Source: Acetofilamentum sp. (lineage in GTDB: Bacteria > Bacteroidota > Bacteroidia > Bacteroidales > JAADGE01). Taken from it: a DNA stretch of 5,895 nucleotides. Position numbers and translations under genes: made by a program. Under the pieces are notes generated by a model. The model made no database searches. It was not told the DNA's origin and saw nothing but the letters and a program-made list of their open reading frames with translations. The DNA is taken from NCBI GenBank assembly GCA_020720705.1, contig DYOJ01000157.1, forward strand, positions 1 to 5,895, read 5' to 3'. Positions 1-5,831 of this stretch are shown piece by piece (the first letter of the stretch is position 1; the number at the start of each line of letters is the position of its first letter).

Positions 1-4
1 AAAC

Positions 5-31
5 TTTTGGCTCAAAAAATTGAACCCAAAA
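5..31. other. Possible hairpin at left edge
   Basis: TTTTGG at 5-10 can pair with CCAAAA at 26-31. Inside it, TCAA at 12-15 can pair with TTGA at 20-23 around an AAAA loop, with a small internal bulge between the two stems. On the plus strand it is followed by only a short T run. It could be the terminator of a gene outside the window, but the stem is weak and most of its pairs are A-T. Confidence 0.3.
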
Positions 32-188
32 TTTATGAATTTGAATTTTTGAAAAGATAATCAAGCCGAAAAATCACAAACTTCTCATAAAAACGACAAA
101 TATTGAAACAACATAAGCAGTGCCTGTAAGAAAACATATAAATACTTGATTTTATGTTAATTACACTCATTTTTCCAATCGAAAGTTA

Positions 189-234
189 TGTCATATAGTA
201 GTCAAAAATAGTCATTAAGTAGTCATTCGTAGTT
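189..234. repeat. AGTC motifs spaced at about one helical turn
   Basis: AGTC occurs at 200-203, 210-213 and 221-224, mostly in the context TAGTCA or TAGTCATT. Degenerate copies lie in register on either side: TGTC from 189 and AGTT from 231. The spacing of 10 to 11 bp puts every copy on the same face of the DNA helix. This could be a binding array for a regulator or a short degenerate tandem repeat. It sits near the middle of the segment bounded by the 118/355 inverted repeat. Confidence 0.5.
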
Positions 235-251
235 TTATATTTTGTTTCAAT

Positions 252-282
252 AGAATTTCTACTGTATCTCTACAGAATTTCT
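252..282. repeat. Two AGAATTTCT copies flanking a short hairpin
   Basis: AGAATTTCT occurs at 252-260 and again at 274-282, 22 bp apart. Each copy is itself a small dyad (AGAA-T-TTCT). Between them, CTGTA at 262-266 and TACAG at 271-275 form a perfect 5-bp inverted repeat around TCTC. The arrangement would suit an operator or a structured RNA, but nothing nearby shows which. Confidence 0.4.
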
Positions 283-466
283 TAAAACATTCAAGTCGAA
301 ATATCTCTATAACATAAATAATTTCAATGTGTTAAGAGTTTTCTTACAAGGACTGAGTAACCGGACAAATTTATTTGTATATTCAAATTTTGAAATTTAT
401 TGAATTTGAATTAAATATTTTCAAATTATCTAATTTTCAAATTGTCTCATTACTTATCAGTCAAAC

Positions 467-1549
467 TCAAAACCCGACTTTTAAGTCGTCAGTTTTGTCG
501 CCGTTCAACTGTTCTCTGTTGTAAATGTCGGCAATTGTCATCGGTTTATCTATCTTGATATCAATATTTTGCTTTTCGGCGAGGGCTTGTGCTTTTTCAA
601 CAGTCAGCGGTTTAAACTCGTACCTGACGGAGAGTCTGCCTTTACGCATAATTGCGGGGTCTATCTGTTTCAAATCAGCATTGAAAGTACATATCAGCTT
701 GAATGCCAACGCATCAGAGAGTAATCCGTCTCCGATATTCAGCAGATTCACAATTGCCAGATTGCTGCCGTTACTGTTTCGCGGTTTTATCAGCTCTTCA
801 CAGTCTTCGAGTATCAAAATACTATCCCGATATTCTGTCATAAAATTCAAAATATCCGGCGAGCTTAAATCATACATCATATTAAGCGGCAAATAGATAA
901 ATCGTTTTTGTATCGTCTTTATCAAATAACGAATGTAAGAACTTTTACCTGTTCCGAATTTTCCGTGCAACATTGTTATCCCGTTGGATTTGTCATCGGT
1001 CAAAAAATGCTGAATAGCTTTATCTACCTCAACAAAATCATCATTGTAATTCAACGCGATGTCTATATCCATTTTTCTTACCGGAAATTCCTGTAATTCA
1101 AAACCCGGACCATAAGCGGATTTTACAAGCATGTAAAAGTTATTTTTCTTCGTTTTGTTTTTTGATTTTGCCTGAACAATTTTAGAAAAATTTTCAAATT
1201 CAGGAATTTTTTTTACATCCGAAAATAAAAAGGACAGTCCGTAGCGTTCCACTTCTACCCATACTTCATCACTAACCTGAGCTATGTAGCTGAATCTGTT
1301 AAGCTTGAGTTCACCGCTCTTTTTTTTGCGCGAAAAAGTTTCTCTTTTATGAACAAGACTATAGTTTTCAGCACCAAAAAACTCAGCCAATTCGGTCAAA
1401 ATATATTTCGGACGCACATTCATTTCAATCGTAAACAATTGAAATAGTTTCTTGAAATTGGCAAGGTACATTTTGCCTATATGCAGGTGCGAGGCGTATT
1501 CTTCGTCAAAAATGGTATTTATGGGCTGTGGTATATTGAAATTTTCCAT
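467..1549 (-). CDS. AAA+ family ATPase (Bcs1/proteasomal ATPase-like core)
   Basis: This 360-residue, probably cytoplasmic protein should bind and hydrolyse ATP. Residues 1-165 are a lysine-rich N-terminal region I do not recognise. Residues about 170-320 are an AAA+ core with Walker A at 196-203 (GKFGTGKS, K202), a Walker B-like strand at 243-249 (SILILED, with E248 and D249 in the order ED), a sensor-1 segment at 286-290 (ICTFN) and candidate arginine fingers R302 and R305 in MRKGR. The second region of homology (GLLSDALAF through RKGRL) resembles Bcs1-type and 26S-proteasome-type AAA ATPases, which remodel or unfold protein or complex substrates. There is no signal peptide, membrane segment, protease or nuclease motif, so the substrate is unknown. 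The gene stands alone, separated from its right neighbour by a terminator. Start: the only sensible ATG, shortly downstream of a TACCTTTG promoter element. The family call is firm; the role is not. Confidence 0.88.
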   Translation of the reverse strand: MENFNIPQPINTIFDEEYASHLHIGKMYLANFKKLFQLFTIEMNVRPKYILTELAEFFGAENYSLVHKRETFSRKKKSGELKLNRFSYIAQVSDEVWVEVERYGLSFLFSDVKKIPEFENFSKIVQAKSKNKTKKNNFYMLVKSAYGPGFELQEFPVRKMDIDIALNYNDDFVEVDKAIQHFLTDDKSNGITMLHGKFGTGKSSYIRYLIKTIQKRFIYLPLNMMYDLSSPDILNFMTEYRDSILILEDCEELIKPRNSNGSNLAIVNLLNIGDGLLSDALAFKLICTFNADLKQIDPAIMRKGRLSVRYEFKPLTVEKAQALAEKQNIDIKIDKPMTIADIYNREQLNGDKTDDLKVGF

Positions 1550-1578
1550 TTAAGGTCGTATTTATTGAAAAAAGTTTG

Positions 1579-1586
1579 CAAAGGTA
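1579..1586 (-). promoter_or_regulatory. Probable -7 element for the AAA ATPase gene
   Basis: Read on the minus strand this is TACCTTTG, an exact match to the Bacteroidota -7 consensus TAnnTTTG. It lies 29 bp upstream of the ATPase start codon and downstream of the receptor-lipoprotein terminator, which is where an independent promoter would be expected. I see no TTTG at the usual distance of about 20 bp upstream, only a T-rich tract, so the -33 half is weak. Confidence 0.5.
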
Positions 1587-1631
1587 TGAATATTTACGAA
1601 TTATTCCATGAAAATCATCAAAAAATCTCGC

Positions 1632-1661
1632 AAAAAATCCCCAACATTAACTGCCGGGGAT
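1632..1661 (-). terminator. Rho-independent terminator of the receptor-lipoprotein operon
   Basis: On the minus strand, ATCCCC (1661-1656) pairs with GGGGAT (1642-1637) across a 13-nt loop, and the transcript continues directly into a run of six U (1637-1632, the first shared with the stem end). The hairpin begins 18 bp after the TAG stop of the lipoprotein gene. On the plus strand no T run follows, so it should work in one direction. It separates the operon from the downstream ATPase gene. Confidence 0.72.
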
Positions 1662-1679
1662 AATTCATTGAATTTGTGC

Positions 1680-2996
1680 CTATTGTAAAGAGAACGGTCC
1701 GGCTGCATATTCAAACTTACCGACATCGGTGCATTTGTAACGCATTTTGTAAAAATAATACCCTGGCTCGTAGGTTTTATAAATAATTTCGTAATATACT
1801 TCTACACCGTTTGTTACGGGTTGCTGAGTCGGGAATGATGCTTCAAGAACAATTTTCAAACCGTCTTTCAACCGATTTTTTAGTTCTGTCGAAGCCTCTT
1901 CATCTGACATGTTTGTTAACAAACCAAGCGGGTCTTTTTGGCGACGCTTGCTCACACGCATATCAAAATTTTGATAGTATTCACTTGCTCCGAAATAGTA
2001 CTCGGTGTTCATATATTCTTGGTCTAAATATCCGACCAAGGTTTCGTGGTTCATAATATACTGAATCAGTGTTGAATAGTCCGATTTTACGATGCTGTAT
2101 GTTACCGTAGGGTCAAACAACCATTGTGTTCCGTTGTGTATAAATTGTTCGGTTTTCGTTTCATAAGTTTTCCAACCTTCCGAACCTAATCCGTAAACTT
2201 CCATACGAACCGAAGCTGTGCCGGCGTAATATTTATAAAATACCGCATAAGTGTTTCCTTCAAATGCGTACGCAAATTTTTGCTCCATAAAAGTAGGAAG
2301 ATATTTTGCAGGCTCGGCAGTACTCGAAAAATTTCCGTATTGTCCGGGCAATCCGCCGGAAGTGCCCATTGTTTTATAATCAGTAGTAGTAAGGACATAA
2401 GCATTTGACACCAAAGCCCATACACCGTCTGCAAAAGTATAAACCAAATTTGTATCCACACGGCTGAAATCAGGTTTTATGTATTTGCAAGTTACGAATT
2501 TCACGTATCCGGAAATCGTATCCTTTGTTTTCAAATAATTCGGCAAATATGTTCCGGGTAGTTTTTTCCAAGAAAAGGCGGCACTGTCTGCCACTGCCCC
2601 GCCTATTTCGGTATAGTCTTCAGCTTTTAATGAGAAAGATACCAGCGAATCATATTCGTTCAACGCATATTTGTAGGTAACCATTGCTGTAGAAGCACTA
2701 TCGGGAGCAAGGTAGGTTTGGTCCAAAAATGCTCCGACAAAATCGCCGGCTTTTCTGTTGTATCCGAACGATTTATAGGTATCAATTGCTTGTATGCGAG
2801 CCGAATCCTTTGAATTGAGGGCTTTTTTTAGGGCAAGATTTTTGATTACGGTATAATCTGCATCCTTTAGCGCAATTTCCATATCTACTTTATACGGTTT
2901 TGTTTGATTATCTATGTTTTCATAGATTTCTTCGTTCGGATTACATGCTGCCAAAACCAGCGCAAACAATGCTCCGAAAAGGATATATTTTTTCAT
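1680..2996 (-). CDS. Outer-membrane lipoprotein with repeated DYxxI/M units, receptor partner
   Basis: This 438-residue protein begins with a lipoprotein signal peptide: MKK, a hydrophobic stretch, and a lipobox LAAC with the lipidated cysteine at C18. The acidic pair E22-E23 after the cysteine resembles the surface-export signal of Bacteroidota lipoproteins, so exposure on the cell surface is plausible. The mature part looks repetitive. A hydrophobic strand ending in DYxxI/M recurs at D47, D127, D206 and D306. The first three copies are followed by a YL(P/A) motif (Y95, Y150, Y232) and then by KY in a beta-like strand (Y110, Y172, Y256). The C-terminal region is tyrosine-rich. I recognise no enzyme motif and no SusD-like features. 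The gene follows the receptor gene by 23 bp with no promoter between and has a terminator just after it, so the two are almost certainly co-transcribed. Most likely it is an accessory or substrate-capturing lipoprotein; the substrate is unknown. Confidence 0.85.
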   Translation of the reverse strand: MKKYILFGALFALVLAACNPNEEIYENIDNQTKPYKVDMEIALKDADYTVIKNLALKKALNSKDSARIQAIDTYKSFGYNRKAGDFVGAFLDQTYLAPDSASTAMVTYKYALNEYDSLVSFSLKAEDYTEIGGAVADSAAFSWKKLPGTYLPNYLKTKDTISGYVKFVTCKYIKPDFSRVDTNLVYTFADGVWALVSNAYVLTTTDYKTMGTSGGLPGQYGNFSSTAEPAKYLPTFMEQKFAYAFEGNTYAVFYKYYAGTASVRMEVYGLGSEGWKTYETKTEQFIHNGTQWLFDPTVTYSIVKSDYSTLIQYIMNHETLVGYLDQEYMNTEYYFGASEYYQNFDMRVSKRRQKDPLGLLTNMSDEEASTELKNRLKDGLKIVLEASFPTQQPVTNGVEVYYEIIYKTYEPGYYFYKMRYKCTDVGKFEYAAGPFSLQ

Positions 2997-3019
2997 GATA
3001 TTTTGTTTATAATTTGAAT

Positions 3020-5596
3020 TTAAAAATTGAGTTTAAGTGTCAGCGACCAAGTGCGCCCGAATCCGAAAAAAACAGGTGAATTGAGTTCCGAACCGTATAT
3101 CACTTCCGAAGTGTATTGTGTGTTGTCTCTTGCATCGGCAATATATTCAATATCAAGTACATTATTTACTTTTCCGTAAACTGCGGCATCAGTTTTTCCG
3201 ATTTTAAATTTGTAACTCATATTCAAATCGAACAAATGGTATGCCGGCAGTTGCCAAGCATCTACGCCGGCAAGTTCCGGTTTAGCACGGTCTTCGATAT
3301 TAAATTGCGCAAATAAGCGGTCGTAATAATTATAATCTGCACCAATTTTAAAACGCGGAAGTATCTCATAGTCAAGACCTAATGCTCCGGTAGTTTGAGC
3401 GGCATCTGCCACATGTATATCTTTTGCGTAAATATGAAGTGAATCAACAAACACTTGGTCAGCGTTGTAGAGTGCGGCTTCAACATCGTTTTGCCAACGC
3501 CAATCACCTACGGAAGCCATGATTTTAACATCCATTCGTTTTGTCGGTTTAAGAGTAATTTCGGCTTCAATACCTTGATGAACAGCATTTAATCCGGTAA
3601 TATTAGCGATATCGCCTCCCATGCTTCGGGTCAGTGTTTTGTCAAGCCAAGCCGTGCGATACGCTGCTAATGTAGCTTTTGCAATGCTTGAACTGAATCC
3701 GTAACCTACTTCGGATGACAGCACACGTTGCGGATTAGCATCGGCATTTATGGTATTCGTATAGTTCACAAAAACTGTGTTTGCAAACGGTGCGCGTGTA
3801 AAATATCCTCCGTTTACGAACAAATTATGATTTTTGTTGATATTATAGTTTGCTCCCGCTTTTGCACTGTATCCGATAAACGGCACCCATTCAGTGGTTT
3901 GGTCGGCTTCGTTTGTATATTGAAAAAAATCTATCCGACGATAATTGGTTTGCGAACCGGCAAGTGTTACAAATGCCGAAAACATATCCGACACGTATTC
4001 AGCTTGTGCAAATGCACCTACCCATGCCACGTCAATCAGATTATAATATGATATTTTATCTCCTTTTTGCAAAGGAGTTCCGGCATCACGATTTTTGTTT
4101 GTAGCATCTAAATAATAGGCGCCGCCCAGCAAATCTTCGATTTCGGTAAAATGGTATCCGCGATAAAAACGTCCGTCCAAACCGCCGGTAAACATAATAT
4201 TTCCGAATTGTGTATTGACAGTAGATAATACTCCGTACCAGTCGTGTGAGTTTATTGCAGTCGCAACAATTGCTTGCGCTCCGGTGAGCGATGCTCTGTT
4301 TATATCAATGACGGATGAATAATCAAGATGTCCTTCGTTTGTAAGCATGGTTGTAGCGGTCGGAGCACCGTTGGGATATCCGAAACGAAGTAAATCACGT
4401 TGCGGACCGAGAATTTGGCGTCCGCCGCCCTTTGCCAACGAAGCATAAGCTGAAGTATTCAAGGAGGTGGATTTATTCAATGTCCAAGTATGGTTTAGCG
4501 ACATTTGCGGTTTGTGATAGATATTGTAAGCATACGAACCTCCGTATAGTTGCCCGTCTCTGTATCCGTAATCTGAATTAAACTTTGTGCGGTCGGGATG
4601 GTTCAGATAATCTTTAACCAAATGCATCGAACTGCGTTGATGATGCCATTGCGGCGCACCGAAAACCGTATATGCCAACTGATGTTTGGCATTGAATCGT
4701 TTAGCAAGATTCAAGAAATAAGACCATCCTTCAAAATCAGTTCCATTGATGTATCCGTCTCCTTTTGTGTGCGCACCGCTGGCGGTTATCGCCCACCCTT
4801 TGTCAGTCATACCGGTTGAAAACGTAAAAGTCTCTTTGCTGTATCCGTCGTTACCGACTGCATAAGAAACCGAACCTCCTTGTTTAGCATCGGTGCTTTT
4901 GGTAATAATGTTAATTGTGCCGCCGATAGATGAAATTGCCAATCGTGATGCACCAAGTCCGCGTTGTACCTGCATTGAACGTGTAACATCCGACAATCCT
5001 GCCCAATTTGACCAATAAACTTTGCCGTTTTCCATATCGTTTACCGGAACTCCGTTTATCAGCACACCTATATTATTGGAATCAAAACCGCGCAAATTTA
5101 TGCGTCCGTCTCCGTATCCGCCGCCGGCTTTTGTTGCATACACACCGGGGGTAGATTTCAAGATTTCGGGAAATTCTTGTGTGCCGAGTTTTTCCAAAAT
5201 CATTTCCGGTTTTACGTCCGAAAAAGCTACAGGAGTTTGTCTGTCTCGGGCAAAAGAAGCCACGACAAGCAACTCATCCAAACCAACAACTTCGGATTCT
5301 AAAGCAATAGTTCCCAAATCTTTGGACTCGCCCGAACCTAAATAGATTTCTAATTGATTTTCAAGATAACCGACATAAGAAAATTTGACTGTCCAAGTTC
5401 CGGCTTGAACATCTAATTTAAAAACACCGTCAGGGTCTGTCATTGTTGCCAATGAAGTACCGTCTATCGAAACCGTTGCTCCGGGCAAGGCTTCATTTGA
5501 TTTCGCGTCTGTAATTTTTCCGCTGATACTTTGCGCAGAAACTGAGAATCCGGCAAAAATCATCAGAAAAAAAAGTGTGTAAAACAGATTTCTCAT
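3020..5596 (-). CDS. TonB-dependent outer-membrane receptor with carboxypeptidase-regulatory-like N-terminal domain
   Basis: This 858-residue protein is a complete TonB-dependent transporter that should import a ligand across the outer membrane using TonB-ExbBD energy. Residues 1-21 are a signal peptide with cleavage predicted after SVSA. Residues about 23-100 form a carboxypeptidase-regulatory-like beta-sandwich (GKITDAKSNEALPGATVSI, then FSYVGY), common in Bacteroidota receptors. A plug domain follows at about 115-235, with NLRGFDSNNIGVLINGVPV (167-185), NDMENGKVYWSNWAG (186-200) and IGGTINIITK (224-233). The rest is a 22-strand-type beta-barrel ending in phenylalanine (LKLNF), the usual outer-membrane insertion signal. 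At 858 residues it is shorter than typical SusC proteins of about 1000, and no SusD gene follows. A histidine-containing motif GAPQWHHQRS lies at 313-322. It is the first gene of an operon with a lipoprotein and has a strong promoter. Ligand unknown: siderophore, metal, vitamin, peptide or glycan are all possible. Confidence 0.93.
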   Translation of the reverse strand: MRNLFYTLFFLMIFAGFSVSAQSISGKITDAKSNEALPGATVSIDGTSLATMTDPDGVFKLDVQAGTWTVKFSYVGYLENQLEIYLGSGESKDLGTIALESEVVGLDELLVVASFARDRQTPVAFSDVKPEMILEKLGTQEFPEILKSTPGVYATKAGGGYGDGRINLRGFDSNNIGVLINGVPVNDMENGKVYWSNWAGLSDVTRSMQVQRGLGASRLAISSIGGTINIITKSTDAKQGGSVSYAVGNDGYSKETFTFSTGMTDKGWAITASGAHTKGDGYINGTDFEGWSYFLNLAKRFNAKHQLAYTVFGAPQWHHQRSSMHLVKDYLNHPDRTKFNSDYGYRDGQLYGGSYAYNIYHKPQMSLNHTWTLNKSTSLNTSAYASLAKGGGRQILGPQRDLLRFGYPNGAPTATTMLTNEGHLDYSSVIDINRASLTGAQAIVATAINSHDWYGVLSTVNTQFGNIMFTGGLDGRFYRGYHFTEIEDLLGGAYYLDATNKNRDAGTPLQKGDKISYYNLIDVAWVGAFAQAEYVSDMFSAFVTLAGSQTNYRRIDFFQYTNEADQTTEWVPFIGYSAKAGANYNINKNHNLFVNGGYFTRAPFANTVFVNYTNTINADANPQRVLSSEVGYGFSSSIAKATLAAYRTAWLDKTLTRSMGGDIANITGLNAVHQGIEAEITLKPTKRMDVKIMASVGDWRWQNDVEAALYNADQVFVDSLHIYAKDIHVADAAQTTGALGLDYEILPRFKIGADYNYYDRLFAQFNIEDRAKPELAGVDAWQLPAYHLFDLNMSYKFKIGKTDAAVYGKVNNVLDIEYIADARDNTQYTSEVIYGSELNSPVFFGFGRTWSLTLKLNF

Positions 5597-5627
5597 AAAT
5601 TATAATTTTTTGTAAGAAAATGAACTA

Positions 5628-5659
5628 CAAAGATACATCTGCATAATGTATAATACAAA
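5628..5659 (-). promoter_or_regulatory. Bacteroidota-type promoter of the receptor-lipoprotein operon
   Basis: On the minus strand, TTTG (5659-5656) is followed by exactly 20 bp and then TATCTTTG (5635-5628). This matches the -33 TTTG and -7 TAnnTTTG consensus of Bacteroidota housekeeping promoters. The -7 element ends 31 bp upstream of the receptor ATG, which predicts a short, AT-rich leader with no room for a riboswitch. No Shine-Dalgarno sequence precedes the ATG, as usual in this phylum. Confidence 0.8.
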
Positions 5660-5748
5660 CGATTGCATATTATTTCAAAGTTAAATATTGCAAAACATAA
5701 TTTTTTCCGGAAAAATTCATATAATTGGGAAAATTTTTGGTGCAATCG
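5660..5748. promoter_or_regulatory. Nested inverted repeats in the divergent spacer, possible operator
   Basis: TTTTTCCGGAAAAA at 5702-5715 is a perfect 14-bp palindrome. It is enclosed, nearly concentrically, by an 8-bp inverted repeat: CGATTGCA at 5660-5667 and TGCAATCG at 5741-5748. The left outer arm abuts the -33 element of the receptor promoter. Further ATTGCA and TATTKCAAA copies lie at 5671-5679 and 5686-5694. The position between two divergent genes suits binding of a dimeric regulator. No regulator gene is in the window, and AT-rich arms can arise by chance. Confidence 0.4.
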
Positions 5749-5776
5749 AAAATAGAATCATGGTTATTTGTCAATA

Positions 5777-5824
5777 GCATATCAACAAATCACCAAATAA
5801 ACAAATAGACAAATAGACAAAATA
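5777..5824 (+). repeat. Six degenerate tandem octamers (ACAAATAG type)
   Basis: Read in 8-bp steps from 5777 the units are GCATATCA, ACAAATCA, CCAAATAA, ACAAATAG, ACAAATAG and ACAAAATA. The two central copies are identical and the others drift. The array ends 7 bp before the ATG of the dehydrogenase gene, so it fills the place of the leader and translation-initiation region. A-rich unstructured leaders favour translation in Bacteroidota. Copy-number change here could alter promoter spacing or leader length. Confidence 0.6.
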
Positions 5825-5831
5825 AAATATT

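Larger units (their letters stand above)
118..355. repeat. 238-bp segment bracketed by 18-bp imperfect inverted repeats
   Basis: The sequence at 118-135 (CAGTGCCTGTAAGAAAAC) and the reverse complement of 338-355 (CAGTCCTTGTAAGAAAAC) agree at 16 of 18 positions, including an uninterrupted 11-bp core. The enclosed segment has no gene. The arrangement resembles a short non-autonomous element (MITE-like) or the remnant of an insertion sequence. I find no clear target-site duplication just outside the arms, so mobility is inference only. A long-range hairpin in a transcript is the alternative. Confidence 0.45.
1..466. other. AT-rich noncoding region with several repeats
   Basis: I find no open reading frame here with a recognisable product, and stop codons are dense in all frames. 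The stretch lies beyond the 3' end of the ATPase gene. It contains a possible hairpin at 5-31, a near-duplicate AT-rich block (28-47 and 393-412), an 18-bp imperfect inverted repeat (118-135 and 338-355), AGTC motifs spaced about 10.5 bp apart (189-234), two copies of a 9-bp motif around a small hairpin (252-282), and an 11-bp direct repeat (417-427 and 433-443). No GC-rich terminator for the ATPase gene is visible. The region could be a decayed mobile element, a regulatory or RNA-encoding spacer, or simply AT-rich intergenic DNA. Confidence 0.7.

Noticed and set aside
366..443. AT-rich hairpins (such as 381-389 with 403-411) as a terminator for the ATPase gene
   Set aside because: The stem is entirely A-T apart from one G-C pair and is not followed by a U run on the minus strand, so it does not meet the usual intrinsic-terminator pattern. 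The direct repeat at 417-443 adds nothing to this.
525..1096. Plus-strand open frames of 123 and 62 codons opposite the ATPase gene
   Set aside because: They are antisense to a well-supported AAA+ gene whose motifs fix the frame. Their translations look like no known protein and they have no plausible promoter.
2186..2461. Minus-strand 91-codon frame inside the lipoprotein gene
   Set aside because: It lies in another frame of the same strand. The lipoprotein frame is continuous with a signal peptide and repeat motifs, so this is a shadow and not evidence of a frameshift.
3728..5345. Plus-strand frames opposite the receptor gene (up to 107 codons)
   Set aside because: The receptor frame is intact from signal peptide to terminal phenylalanine. 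The opposite frames have compositions typical of antisense translations and no independent support.
5736..5770. Promoter for the dehydrogenase gene using TTTG at 5736-5739 and GTTATTTG at 5763-5770
   Set aside because: The -7 candidate lacks the leading TA and the spacing is 23 bp rather than about 20, so I could not support it. TATAATTG at 5720-5727 also lacks a -33 partner.
5777..5824. CRISPR array
   Set aside because: The units are contiguous octamers with no unique spacers.
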